Of a stretch of 64,000 nt of DNA, positions 37,824 through 46,400 are shown piece by piece; within the stretch, counting starts at the first letter, position 1, and each line of letters opens with the position of its first letter. Both the position numbers and the translations under genes were made by a program. This stretch comes from Candidatus Desulfopertinax cowenii (GTDB lineage: Bacteria > Bacillota > Desulfotomaculia > Desulfotomaculales > Desulforudaceae). Below the pieces are notes generated by a model that worked only from the letters and a program-made list of their open reading frames with translations, searched no databases and was not told the DNA's origin. Where the stretch lies: contig MPOA01000001.1 of assembly GCA_001899445.1 (NCBI GenBank), positions 84,564-148,563 on the forward strand. The letters run 5' to 3'.

Positions 37824-38564
37824 CTATTCTCCAATCTGTTCGCCCAAAGTGCCCAGCACCGCCCGCTGCTCCGCCACTAATCCCCTGATGCCCTCAACAG
37901 CCAGCTCGAGTAACCGGTCTACCCCGGCGCGGTCAAAAGTGGCATGCTCGCCGGTGCCCTGTATTTCCACGAACCGTCCGGCTCCGGTCATTACCACGTT
38001 GAAGTCCACGTCGGCCGCTGAGTCCTCCGCGAAGCACAGGTCGAGCACCACCTCCCCCTCGAAGATTCCCACGCTGACCGCGGCCACGTAGTCCCGTACC
38101 GGTAACCGAGGTAGCATTCCCTCGGTCACCAGAGTCTGCAAGGCATCCACCAGGGCCACAAACGCACCGGTGATCGCCGCCGTCCGCGTCCCCCCGTCCG
38201 CCTGGATCACGTCACAATCTAGAATCACCGTACGCTCGCCCAGGGCTTCCAGGTCAACCACGGCACGAAGCGAACGGCCGATCAACCGCTGAATCTCGAA
38301 GGTCCGGCCCCCAGGGTGTCCCTTGACCGCTTCCCGGACTACCCGTACCCCGGTGGCCCGGGGCAACATGCCATACTCCGCCGTCACCCAACCCTTGCCC
38401 GCTCCTTTCAGAAAGGCGGGCACTCGGTCCTCAATGGTCGCCGTGCAGATTACCCGGGTGTCGCCCACCTCAATCAGCACGGAGCCTTCGGCGTGCTTGT
38501 TGTAATGCCGGACAATCCGTACCGGACGCATCTCTGCCGGTTCTCGTCCGTCTACGCGCACCAT
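37824..38564 (-). CDS. rph: Ribonuclease PH
   Basis: 246 residues, full length. Family motifs include [15 protein letters not shown] near 33, the phosphate-binding [16 protein letters not shown] and [17 protein letters not shown]. RNase PH trims the 3' ends of tRNA precursors using phosphate. The reading frame is complete, with no frameshift. It is first gene of the rph-rdgB pair. Confidence 0.96.
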   Translation of the reverse strand: MVRVDGREPAEMRPVRIVRHYNKHAEGSVLIEVGDTRVICTATIEDRVPAFLKGAGKGWVTAEYGMLPRATGVRVVREAVKGHPGGRTFEIQRLIGRSLRAVVDLEALGERTVILDCDVIQADGGTRTAAITGAFVALVDALQTLVTEGMLPRLPVRDYVAAVSVGIFEGEVVLDLCFAEDSAADVDFNVVMTGAGRFVEIQGTGEHATFDRAGVDRLLELAVEGIRGLVAEQRAVLGTLGEQIGE

Positions 38565-38603
38565 ATCCTTGCCCTCCAGTCCATATAGATTCGCCCCCTG
38601 TAC

Positions 38604-39362
38604 TCAACAGGTATAGGTTTCGCCCTCGCGGGCTGGCAGCACCGGGCATCGGCAGACCTGGGCCGCCTCGGCGCAGAGCGCTTCCACATCATATTCCGGA
38701 CAGAAATGGGTCAGCAGCAGGCGGGCTGCTCCGCTTTCTCGAGCCAGCTCCCCGGCCTGGCGGGCGGTGAGGTGCACCTGCCCGATTTGCCACGCATCCC
38801 GGGCAAAACCACTGGCTTCACAGAGCAAGAGCCGAGCCCCCGCCCAGAAACGGGCGAGTTCCGGAAAATAGGCGGTGTCTCCGGAATAGACCAGCCGCCG
38901 GTCCCCACCAGTGATGGCCAACCCGTAGCCGGGCAGGGAATGATGGGTAGGCAAGAATTCAAGCTTCAGCCGCCCGACGCTCACCCTCCGCGTCCCATTC
39001 GCGGCGGGCAGACTCTCAATGGGCCGGGCCAGGAAAGCATCGCTGTCCCCGGCCAGGCGCTGGAAATCATTCCCGGGCTCTCCGGGGGCGAAGAGCGCCA
39101 GGGGTTCGGACCGGCTACCGTCCCGGCGGGCACCTTTTAACGCGTGGCGCAGACAGAACAGATCGGCACAATGATCGGCGTGAAAGTGGGAAACAATCAC
39201 CGCCGAAAGCTTCCTGAAATCCATTATTTCTAATAGCCGGCTGAGGCTACCGTTTCCAGCTTCCAGCAGAATCACGGTTTCCGCGTCCCGAACCAGGTAA
39301 CCCGAACAGGCACCCCCGGCCCGCGGGTAGGGCGCCCAGCACCCAAGCACGGTAAGCTCCAC
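38604..39362 (-). CDS. Metallo-beta-lactamase-fold hydrolase (RNase Z-like group)
   Basis: 252 residues. The HxHxDH motif (SHFHADHCADL near 59), a distal His in THHSLPG, a metal-bridging Asp in VYSGDTAYFPEL and a C-terminal His in LLTHFCPEYD indicate an active two-metal site. The closest recognisable type is the short RNase Z/PhnP-like group, but the long exosite arm of tRNase Z is absent, so tRNA processing is not assured. It lies between rph and a dehydratase-like gene, in the same orientation. Confidence 0.85.
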   Translation of the reverse strand: MELTVLGCWAPYPRAGGACSGYLVRDAETVILLEAGNGSLSRLLEIMDFRKLSAVIVSHFHADHCADLFCLRHALKGARRDGSRSEPLALFAPGEPGNDFQRLAGDSDAFLARPIESLPAANGTRRVSVGRLKLEFLPTHHSLPGYGLAITGGDRRLVYSGDTAYFPELARFWAGARLLLCEASGFARDAWQIGQVHLTARQAGELARESGAARLLLTHFCPEYDVEALCAEAAQVCRCPVLPAREGETYTC

Positions 39363-39374
39363 GAATTGTCCCTC

Positions 39375-40361
39375 CTACTTCCAGGCGAGCATCTCCAAAA
39401 AGGCTTCCAGGCGGATCCGAGTCCGGGCGTCCAGCTGGCCCGGCTTGTCCCCCTCCATGGTAAGGATCGGCACCTTCAGTTCGTGCCGGACAATCAGGTC
39501 TTCAATCTGCCGAAAACAAAAACTCTGGGCATAATGAATCACGCCGTGAATCGCCCGCCTTTCGATTTCACGCTGGATATCCTGGAGCCGGTAGAATATG
39601 CCGTAAGGATAGCTGTACAGCCGGTACTGCTCCACCAGGTCGTCGGTGTCAAACGGCATGGCAAACTGGCGCTGCGTTTCGTTGTACACAACCCGTGCCC
39701 CGCGTTTCTCCAGGAATTCATAGATATCAACATTGATCGGGGGTACTCCGATATAGCCCAGGCGGATAGCCTCTTTCCGGGGCGGCGAGTTCTTTGCCCG
39801 TGCCAGGAAATCCCGCACCCGGGCCTCGAACTTTTCCGGATCCCCCCCAAAATCGCTGCAGGAAACCTGGAAAAAGTGGTTATCCCAACCCCCAACCCGG
39901 TTTTCTTCCCAGGTCAGCCGGTCCAGTTCCCGTATCGCGCGTCGCACCAGGTCCAGCCGCTGCTTAACCTTTTGCACCTCCGGCCAGTCCACGCCGAAAA
40001 ACCCCATTAACTTCTCGACCTGCAGTTTCAACAGGTCGTAATCCCGGTCAAACGGATAGGCAAACGGAATGGTGTGGATGCCGGCCAGCTGCAGGGTCTC
40101 CATCAAGGCATGGGTATTGCTGCAGTCTCCCTGGGTTACCGCGATTACAGTGCGGAGCTCCCTGTCCCGGAGCACCGTGGCATAGATTCCTTTGATCCAG
40201 GCGCACACGTTACGCGGGTAACCTGCCGTTTCGGCCTCCTCGACCAACAGCCGCGGGTCGGCACTGGAGATGAAAAGGTTATTCAGATCCACCGGCACCC
40301 ACCCGGCCGCAAATACCACTTCCACCGGGATCGTCGTGGTGATGCCTACCCTCTTAGACAC
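39375..40361 (-). CDS. 2-hydroxyacyl-CoA dehydratase (HgdB/BcrC) family protein
   Basis: 328 residues from GTG 40361 (SKRVGITTTIPVEVVFAAGW). A longer start at 40421 is possible. Three conserved cysteines expected to hold a [4Fe-4S] cluster are visible: NVCAWIKG, TQGDCSNT and YAQSFCFRQIED. Family members dehydrate hydroxyacyl-CoAs or reduce aromatic CoA esters with an ATP-driven activator. No activator (HgdC type) or second subunit is near, so this belongs to the stand-alone group of unknown substrate. The strongest SD (AAGGAGGAAA) precedes an ATG in another frame that opens a 13-codon mini-ORF. Confidence 0.8.
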   Translation of the reverse strand: MSKRVGITTTIPVEVVFAAGWVPVDLNNLFISSADPRLLVEEAETAGYPRNVCAWIKGIYATVLRDRELRTVIAVTQGDCSNTHALMETLQLAGIHTIPFAYPFDRDYDLLKLQVEKLMGFFGVDWPEVQKVKQRLDLVRRAIRELDRLTWEENRVGGWDNHFFQVSCSDFGGDPEKFEARVRDFLARAKNSPPRKEAIRLGYIGVPPINVDIYEFLEKRGARVVYNETQRQFAMPFDTDDLVEQYRLYSYPYGIFYRLQDIQREIERRAIHGVIHYAQSFCFRQIEDLIVRHELKVPILTMEGDKPGQLDARTRIRLEAFLEMLAWK

Positions 40362-40477
40362 GCATTCCCTGAAGACAGAAGTCCCATTTTCCTCCTTACG
40401 TGGTGCCGCACACCGCGGCATTGGTGGTCCCCCCGGTTAGCTTTTTGCTTCATGATCTCTCCGGAACAACGGCTCAT

Positions 40478-41302
40478 TCACGCCGGAAGGCGGATTTCGG
40501 TAACCGGCTCCGGCGCTCGGCCCAGGAACTTGCGGGCCACTGCCATGAACCTCACAGCCTCCCCACTTACGAAATAACGGTGCCCGGCAAGCGGCTCCGC
40601 GTTGTGTCTGGGGTTGGGGTTGCTAGGCAGCAAGCCCCGCCGGTACATATCCAGCTTCGCGGCACGTACGGTGGCCGCCGCCGGGTCCACCACGCAAATC
40701 TCAGGGCCCAGTACCCGCGTAATCACTTTCCGCAAAAACGGGTAATGAGTACAACCCAGGATCAGGGTATCGATGCCGCTATGCTGCAGGGGTGCCAGGT
40801 ATTCGCGCACCACCTGTTCCGCCCTTGGCGAGTCCAGTTCCCCGGCCTCCACCAGCGGCACCAGGCGCGGCGTCGCCCGGCTGAACACCCGGCAGTGCGG
40901 ATTGATTCTGTTAATCGCCGCCTGGTAGGCACCAGCGCCCACGGTCGCCTCGGTAGCAATCAGGCCGATGCTCCCGGTGGTCGAAAGCCGTACCGCCTCC
41001 GCGGCTCCCGGTTCGATCAAACCCATCATGGGCACGTCGAAGCGCGCGCGCATCACCTGGAGAGAAACGGCGGAACTGGTGTTGCAGGCAAAAATGATAT
41101 AGCGCGCTCCCTGGTCGCAGAGAAAGGAAATGATCCGGTCGGCAAAGGATATCAGCTCCGCCACGGGGCGTCCCCCGTAGGGAACATTCACCGTGTCGCC
41201 GAAGTAGATCACCCGCTCCCCCGGGAGGATTCGGAAAACCTCCTCGGCCACCGTAAGGCCGCCCACGCCGGAATCAAAAAGACCGATCGCTCCTTGCGCC
41301 AA
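40478..41302 (-). CDS. murI: Glutamate racemase
   Basis: 274 residues. The two catalytic cysteines are visible in FACNTSSAV near 73 and LGCTHYPF near 185, and the N-terminal signature IGLFDSGVGGLTV. It supplies D-glutamate for peptidoglycan. It stands downstream of the amidase terminator and starts 56 bases before the dehydratase-like gene. Confidence 0.96.
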   Translation of the reverse strand: MAQGAIGLFDSGVGGLTVAEEVFRILPGERVIYFGDTVNVPYGGRPVAELISFADRIISFLCDQGARYIIFACNTSSAVSLQVMRARFDVPMMGLIEPGAAEAVRLSTTGSIGLIATEATVGAGAYQAAINRINPHCRVFSRATPRLVPLVEAGELDSPRAEQVVREYLAPLQHSGIDTLILGCTHYPFLRKVITRVLGPEICVVDPAAATVRAAKLDMYRRGLLPSNPNPRHNAEPLAGHRYFVSGEAVRFMAVARKFLGRAPEPVTEIRLPA

Positions 41303-41408
41303 ATCTTTTCCCCCTCGCGGTTTTAGCGCCCATCCCCCTGTATTCTAACATCAATCCTTCCCAATACAATATCCGAATTCACGCCGGAAAGAGTTCCAGG
41401 CCAGGAAC

Positions 41409-41443
41409 AAAAACCCCCCGGCCTTCCTCGCAAGTACCGGGGG
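41409..41443 (-). terminator. Rho-independent terminator after the amidase gene
   Basis: On the minus strand CCCCCGG...CCGGGGG, 7-bp stem with a 15-base loop, is followed by GTTTTTG. Confidence 0.8.
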
Positions 41444-41476
41444 TTGTATTTAGCTTCTGCCCCGCGCCTTAGCGCC

Positions 41477-43483
41477 TTAATCCGGGCGAAAGTAAGCAAT
41501 GATCCCTTCGGCAATGGCGGCCGCCGCCCGCAGCCGGAAATCCCGGTCCGCCAATAACTCCTCCTCCTCGAAGTTTGAAATGAAGGCGACCTCAACCAAC
41601 GCCGACGCCATGTTTGTTGCCCTAAGCATCGCAAACCGCGCTTGGTATAAGCCCAGGTCGTGGCGTCCCAATTCGCTCACCAGCGCGTCCTGGAGCGCCC
41701 GCGCCAGGTTCTGCCTCGCCGCTACCTGGCCCGGGGCCGCCACGTCCGGATACGGCCAGTAATAAGTGCTTATCCCGTGCTTGGAATGGTCAACATTGGC
41801 GTTGTTATGGATGCTTACGAACACGTCGGCCCCGGCCTGGTTGGCGATCTCGGCTCGCCGGGCGAGCTCCACGAACTGGTCGGAAGTGCGGGTGAGGATC
41901 ACCTGCGCCCCCTTCTGCCGTAGCAACCGGGCGGCTTCCAGGGCAATGTCCAGGCAGACGTCTTTCTCCCGCAAACCAGTCGGTCCAATGGCTCCGGGAT
42001 CTCGGCCTCCGTGGCCCGGGTCGAGCACTATCACCCGATTGTCCATGACACTGTCCGCGGCGTAAATCTCGATGGTCAGGGTGCGCCGATTACTGGACAA
42101 TTCGGTCCTATACCGGGTGTGACTTAAGCCCCGCTTCAAGTCGCACACCAGCCGGAACTGCCCGTCCACGATGCCCGTCCGGATGCGCTCCACGACGGGC
42201 GAGGCCAAGGTACGATCAGGTAACTGTTCTTCGGCAAAACCGTCTATATCCACCACGATCCGATCTGGCGCCGTCAGTCTAAAAGCGCGGTAAGTCATTG
42301 GCGCCGTGGACTCGACCGTGATCAATACCCGGTTTCCCGAAACCCTGACTCCATAGGTGCCGGGAGCAACCGGCTTCTCGCGGTCTTCACCTCGTGAGGG
42401 GGGAACAATGGCCTCAAAATCCACCTCGACCGCGGAAGACTCCACCCAACCCAAATTACCGTTTGGTAACCTGATCTGGTACCAGTTCCTCCGTTGAGAC
42501 ACCAAGGGCAGCTTGAAGCCGCGGGTGGCCTGGGCAATGGCGGTGTAGTGGTTTCCGGGTTGACTGCGCACGTCCACCGCGTCCACTCGGACCATCGCCA
42601 CGCCGTTCAGCTCCTTGTCGGCCAAAGGCTCAGTCTGGTCCGGCGAGGCTGGCGGTTGCAGTATCCCGGGCTTCGGCTCCGTCGGCTTTGGCTGTGGCTG
42701 CGGCTGGGATGGCAACGGCAAAGACTCCCCCTCAACTCGCACCAACTGGCCAGCGATCCAGGCTGCCTGTCCATCGGCCCGCCGCACCTGCACCCAATCA
42801 CCGGACTTGCCAACTACCGGCAACCGCTCTCCCCGCCTCACCTGACCCACCACCAGATGCGCCGGCACCCCCGGACTACTCCAACCCGGACCGCTACGCA
42901 GGTTGACAACATCACCCTGCACCACGGCTACCTGACCAACAGGCTGGGACGACAACGGCAAAGACTCCCCCTCAACTCGCACCAACCAGCCCGCAATCCA
43001 CGCCGTACCACCATCAGCACGACGCACCTGCACCCAATCACCAGACCTGCCCACCACCAATAAACTATCACCCCGCAACGCCTGACCCACCACGGGATAA
43101 CCCAAGCCCGCACCACCACGCAGGTTCACCACGCTGCCCTGCACCACGGCTACCTGACCAACAGGCTGGGACGGCAACGGCAAAGAATTCCCCTCAACCC
43201 GCACCAACTGGCCAGCGATCCAGGCTGCCTGTCCATCGGCCCGCCGCACCTGCAGCCAATCACCGGACTTGCCAACTACCGGCAACCGCTCTCCCCGCCT
43301 CACCTGACCCACCACCAGATGCGCCGGCACCCCCGGACTACTCCAACCCGGACCGCTACGCAGGTTGACAACATCACCCTGCACCACGGCTACCTGGGTG
43401 GCCTCGGCACATTTTGACAACTGGAATCCCAGGCCGGTGGTTAAAAACAAGAACGCAGCCAGCAGGGCAAATTTGTAAAGCAT
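41477..43483 (-). CDS. Multi-SH3b N-acetylmuramoyl-L-alanine amidase
   Basis: 668 residues. Order: signal peptide (1-27, FALLAAFLFLTTGLGF), three bacterial SH3 repeats (about 30-95, 108-180, 185-260), a Gln/Pro/Lys linker (QPQPQPKPTEPKPG), a fourth SH3b (about 295-355), an AMIN domain (370-465) and a C-terminal amidase_3 domain. The latter shows zinc ligands in VIVLDPGHGGRDPGAIG and SIHNNAN, and a catalytic Glu in ALVEVAFISN. It cleaves the MurNAc-L-Ala bond of the wall. SH3b repeats 1 and 3 are almost identical even in DNA, as detailed among the repeats. Confidence 0.93.
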   Translation of the reverse strand: MLYKFALLAAFLFLTTGLGFQLSKCAEATQVAVVQGDVVNLRSGPGWSSPGVPAHLVVGQVRRGERLPVVGKSGDWLQVRRADGQAAWIAGQLVRVEGNSLPLPSQPVGQVAVVQGSVVNLRGGAGLGYPVVGQALRGDSLLVVGRSGDWVQVRRADGGTAWIAGWLVRVEGESLPLSSQPVGQVAVVQGDVVNLRSGPGWSSPGVPAHLVVGQVRRGERLPVVGKSGDWVQVRRADGQAAWIAGQLVRVEGESLPLPSQPQPQPKPTEPKPGILQPPASPDQTEPLADKELNGVAMVRVDAVDVRSQPGNHYTAIAQATRGFKLPLVSQRRNWYQIRLPNGNLGWVESSAVEVDFEAIVPPSRGEDREKPVAPGTYGVRVSGNRVLITVESTAPMTYRAFRLTAPDRIVVDIDGFAEEQLPDRTLASPVVERIRTGIVDGQFRLVCDLKRGLSHTRYRTELSSNRRTLTIEIYAADSVMDNRVIVLDPGHGGRDPGAIGPTGLREKDVCLDIALEAARLLRQKGAQVILTRTSDQFVELARRAEIANQAGADVFVSIHNNANVDHSKHGISTYYWPYPDVAAPGQVAARQNLARALQDALVSELGRHDLGLYQARFAMLRATNMASALVEVAFISNFEEEELLADRDFRLRAAAAIAEGIIAYFRPD
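42729..42934. repeat. Near-identical SH3b-coding repeat, copy 2 (of 43191-43396)
   Basis: About 206 bases match 43191-43396 at an offset of exactly 462 bases (154 codons), with about two mismatches seen by eye. They encode SH3b repeats 3 and 1 of the amidase. The intervening repeat is clearly diverged. Confidence 0.9.
43191..43396. repeat. Near-identical SH3b-coding repeat, copy 1 (of 42729-42934)
   Basis: Partner of the repeat at 42729-42934. The offset keeps the reading frame, so recombination between copies would add or remove exactly two SH3b units. Confidence 0.9.
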
Positions 43484-43569
43484 GTTGTCGGCGTCTCCTC
43501 CCGCGCTGTAAGCTATCCGAGTGTTTCGACAATATGCACCAAAATCCTGTTCTTCAAGAAAAAAAAGAC

Positions 43570-43598
43570 AAAAACAAAAACCGGGTCCTGCTTCCCGG
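43570..43598 (-). terminator. Rho-independent terminator after the GerMN lipoprotein gene
   Basis: On the minus strand CCGGG-AAGCAGGA-CCCGG is followed by TTTTTGTTTTTG. Confidence 0.8.
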
Positions 43599-43648
43599 CT
43601 TAACTTGTTCTTCGGTTTTTTATACGCATGTTTTTGATCTGCTGGCGA

Positions 43649-44185
43649 TTACTTTTTTACCAACTCTAAGTTGGGGGTCAAAGGTTCGCTCAGGTCCAGA
43701 TGTCCGCTCAAAGTATCCACTTCCTGCCCGTCAATCAAGATTTGTACCCGTTTAACCTCCGGGAACTGGGCCAGGGTATTGATGATGGAGTACACGGTGA
43801 TGGTCTCGCCGAGGGATCCGCCCCAGTGGTTGGTTTTTAGCTCGGGGCTGAAGTCCGCCCGGGCCAGGCCGTCCTTCACTACGACACCGTTGAGCGTTGT
43901 GCCTTCGGGAACGGTTGGTAACAGTTCGTTTGTTTCAGGTCCCCGAATCAACTCTCGCAATACGGCTTCGGGCAGGTTGTCACCCTCCGCCAGCTCCCTA
44001 AATTCCACGACAAGATGACCGTCCCGGTCACAAAAGTATAGAACCACTTCGGTACGGTCCGATTCGCCCAGTACGCGAGCCTTGTTGTTATTGCTCTCAC
44101 TCGCCTTTCCGGACCAGCATCCAGCGGCCAATAATATCAAGATCAGGGCAACCATCAGGACCAACGGCCTGTACATTTTCGACAT
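43649..44185 (-). CDS. GerMN-domain lipoprotein
   Basis: 178 residues from ATG 44185, 7 bases after AAGGGG. A lipoprotein signal ends in LILLAAGC near residue 22. The mature part is one GerMN domain (LPEAVLRELIRGPETNELLPTVPEGTTLNGVVVKDGLARADFS in short segments; VYSIINTLAQFPEVKRVQILIDGQ). GerM proteins of spore formers take part in spore wall assembly and germination; single-domain versions also occur outside sporulation. It is followed by the amidase gene on the same strand. Confidence 0.87.
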   Translation of the reverse strand: MSKMYRPLVLMVALILILLAAGCWSGKASESNNNKARVLGESDRTEVVLYFCDRDGHLVVEFRELAEGDNLPEAVLRELIRGPETNELLPTVPEGTTLNGVVVKDGLARADFSPELKTNHWGGSLGETITVYSIINTLAQFPEVKRVQILIDGQEVDTLSGHLDLSEPLTPNLELVKK

Positions 44186-44343
44186 CAAATCACCCCTTTA
44201 TTTATTATACTCAACCTCTAGACTTTTTGACTAACCCAAATCTCAAGCTGGTTAGTATTTCAAAGGCTTGGGTTCCAGCCGAATTTGCATAAAAAAGATT
44301 CCGTCAGGCCACAAAATAGTGAAAAAGGAGCGCTAACGGTTTC

Positions 44344-45267
44344 ATGTGGAAAGTGACGATCACGATCTTGACATTCTTCCTGTTTACTGTCCCGGCTGCG
44401 GCCGGCGAATCTCCCTATCTTGTTTGTCCGGTCAACTGTGAGTACCAACGCCCCCTCTACCTAAACAACGTTAACCCGCTGCAGGGCGATGATGTTCGGG
44501 AACTTCAGGAACAACTGCAGGAGGCCGGGCTGTATACCGGAGAAATCACCGGAATCTACGGCCCGAGGACGGCCGCGGCGGTCCGCGCTTTGCAGGAAAT
44601 GAACAACCACGAACCCAACGGCGTAATGGCCCAGGATACGTGGTACCTGCTGGGCCTGGTGGCCGAACCGGTAACCGAAAAGGAACCATTCCCACCTCCC
44701 AAGGGCGAAGTGGATCTGATTATCGACGTCCAAAACCGTACCCTGACGGTGCTGAACGACGGTTACCCCTACCGGCAGTTCCCGGTCGCCGTCGGAAAAG
44801 CCGAGACCCCCACCCCCGTCGGCAACTGGAGCATACGCCGCAAAGCCCTGAACTGGGGTACCGGTTTTGGCACCCGGTGGATGGGCCTCACTGTTACCTG
44901 GGGAATCTACGGTATTCACGGTACCAACAAGCCTTATTCGATCAGTACCAGGGCCAGCCACGGCTGTATCCGGATGTTCAACCAGCACGTTGAAGAACTG
45001 TACCCCTGGGTTGAAGTGAACACGCCGGTACATATCGTGGGCAACATTATGGGTCCGGAACGCCGCCCGACCCTGGTCCTCGGAGACCGCGAATCGGGGG
45101 TACTGGAAATCCAGCGCCTGATGCAAAAACATGGATATTATGACGGCCCCATCGACGGCATCTTCGGACCGCAACTGCAACGAGCAGTAATCCAGTTCCG
45201 TAAGGATCACAACCTACGCCACGACAACCGGGTGGACCGGGAAATGTACCAGCTTTTGGGGCTTTAG
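44344..45267 (+). CDS. L,D-transpeptidase with two peptidoglycan-binding domains
   Basis: 307 residues. A signal peptide lies at 1-20 (ITILTFFLFTVPAAAG). A PG_binding_1 domain (about 50-105, DVRELQEQLQEAGLY) is followed by the YkuD domain, with the catalytic motif HG...SHGCIRM (GIHGTNKPYSI, then ASHGCIRMFNQHVEEL) near residues 195-218, and a second PG_binding_1 domain (about 255-305). The catalytic Cys is present. It makes 3-3 cross-links or anchors wall material; in spore formers such enzymes may act in spore envelope. Divergent from the GerMN gene. Confidence 0.9.
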   Translation: MWKVTITILTFFLFTVPAAAGESPYLVCPVNCEYQRPLYLNNVNPLQGDDVRELQEQLQEAGLYTGEITGIYGPRTAAAVRALQEMNNHEPNGVMAQDTWYLLGLVAEPVTEKEPFPPPKGEVDLIIDVQNRTLTVLNDGYPYRQFPVAVGKAETPTPVGNWSIRRKALNWGTGFGTRWMGLTVTWGIYGIHGTNKPYSISTRASHGCIRMFNQHVEELYPWVEVNTPVHIVGNIMGPERRPTLVLGDRESGVLEIQRLMQKHGYYDGPIDGIFGPQLQRAVIQFRKDHNLRHDNRVDREMYQLLGL

Positions 45268-45276
45268 GACCCTCAC

Positions 45277-46191
45277 CTAATTCAGCTTAACAATCCGGGG
45301 CTTGAAATCAAGCTGCCGCAAAAGGTGCAGGTAATCATCCGGGATAATCTGCTCCCAGGGTTTGCCGATCAGGGTCACGAACACGCCTTCCAACACGTTC
45401 GTGCCGAACGAGCGGCCCTCGTACTCGGGGGTGGTCGTCACCAGGTACGACGCCCCACGCTCCCGGAGTAGTTCAACGTCCGTCGCCGTGGTGGTGTTGG
45501 TAACAATGATCTTGCCGTCCAGCTTTGGCGGCAGATATCGCCGGATCAGGTGAAAGTCGCCGGCCACCACGTCCGCTTCCCGGTAGAAAGACGCAAAACG
45601 CCGGGCCTTCCGATCATCGTGGAGGTCCTGTTTCTTACCGGTGGGATAAAGCATTCGGAAAGGAAGCTTCACGAAGAAAGGTAAGAGTAAACGGGCCAGT
45701 CTCTCCAGTTGATCGACCGTCCGGATTGGGTACGGAATGCCCACTACGAATATCAAATCCCCGAAAGTGGTAACACAACCCGCATCCATAAAGGCCTGGG
45801 CCATGCCAAACCGGTCGGCCGCACTGACCATGAGCACTCTGGTGCCCGGTGGAATAAGGTCGGTTTCCCCCGCAAGGTACAATACCACCTCACGCTCCAA
45901 AGTCTTTTTCAGATAGCTGCCGTCAACCACCGGGGTCTTACGCACCGCCCTCATCAACTTCAAACCGTCACGAATAGCGTACTGCCGGTCGCGGATGTAT
46001 AAAAAAACGTCGATGCCGCCCAGTCCAATGGCATCGACCTTGCCGTCCAGTTCGCGCAAGATGGACAGAGCCTTTTGAAAGTCCCCGTCGGTCCCAATAC
46101 GGCTGATCTCGAACTGTTCGCCCAGCAGCTCCACTACCACGGTCTTGTTCCGTTTAGATGACCCCAGGCTGACACTGACTACCTTTTTCAA
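45277..46191 (-). CDS. Conserved protein, 'quinate dehydrogenase'-labelled family
   Basis: 304 residues from TTG 46191 with GGAGG 9 bases upstream. It opens KKVVSVSLGSSKRNKTVVVELLG, then ISRIGTDGDFQKALSILREL and VDAIGLGGIDVFLYI. From memory, close relatives in clostridial lineages carry the database label quinate 5-dehydrogenase. I see no clear shikimate-dehydrogenase catalytic Lys/Asp signature, so I regard the function as unknown. Repeated Gly-rich turns suggest a Rossmann-like fold. It ends 9 bases from the convergent transpeptidase gene. Confidence 0.75.
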   Translation of the reverse strand: MKKVVSVSLGSSKRNKTVVVELLGEQFEISRIGTDGDFQKALSILRELDGKVDAIGLGGIDVFLYIRDRQYAIRDGLKLMRAVRKTPVVDGSYLKKTLEREVVLYLAGETDLIPPGTRVLMVSAADRFGMAQAFMDAGCVTTFGDLIFVVGIPYPIRTVDQLERLARLLLPFFVKLPFRMLYPTGKKQDLHDDRKARRFASFYREADVVAGDFHLIRRYLPPKLDGKIIVTNTTTATDVELLRERGASYLVTTTPEYEGRSFGTNVLEGVFVTLIGKPWEQIIPDDYLHLLRQLDFKPRIVKLN

Positions 46192-46292
46192 GATATTGCG
46201 CCTCCGTTCGACCTACCTTGTGTCTTGTGTTAATTTTAGCTAAGACAGGACTGATTTGCAAACCCAAGAATGTTTACAAATCCGCACCAACG

Positions 46293-46330
46293 GCCAAAAA
46301 ACAAAATCCGCGAAGCCTTGTTTTTCGCGG
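46293..46330 (-). terminator. Displaced tRNA-Arg terminator at the left end of the element
   Basis: On the minus strand CCGCGAA...TTCGCGG is followed by ATTTTGTTTTTTGG. Similar sequence stands just below tRNA-Arg(CCG) at 52738-52768, so this is probably the original chromosomal terminator, now about 6.4 kb from its tRNA. Confidence 0.7.
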
Positions 46331-46342
46331 GTTTGACGTCAC

Positions 46343-46374
46343 TCTTATGGTGCGCCCGGCAGGAGTCGAACCTG
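46343..46374. repeat. att direct repeat, distal copy
   Basis: 32 bases identical to 52777-52808: the 3' part of tRNA-Arg (T-arm, acceptor strand, CCA) plus five bases downstream. Confidence 0.9.
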
Positions 46375-46400
46375 TCGGGCGCGCCCCTGATCCCGCGTGG

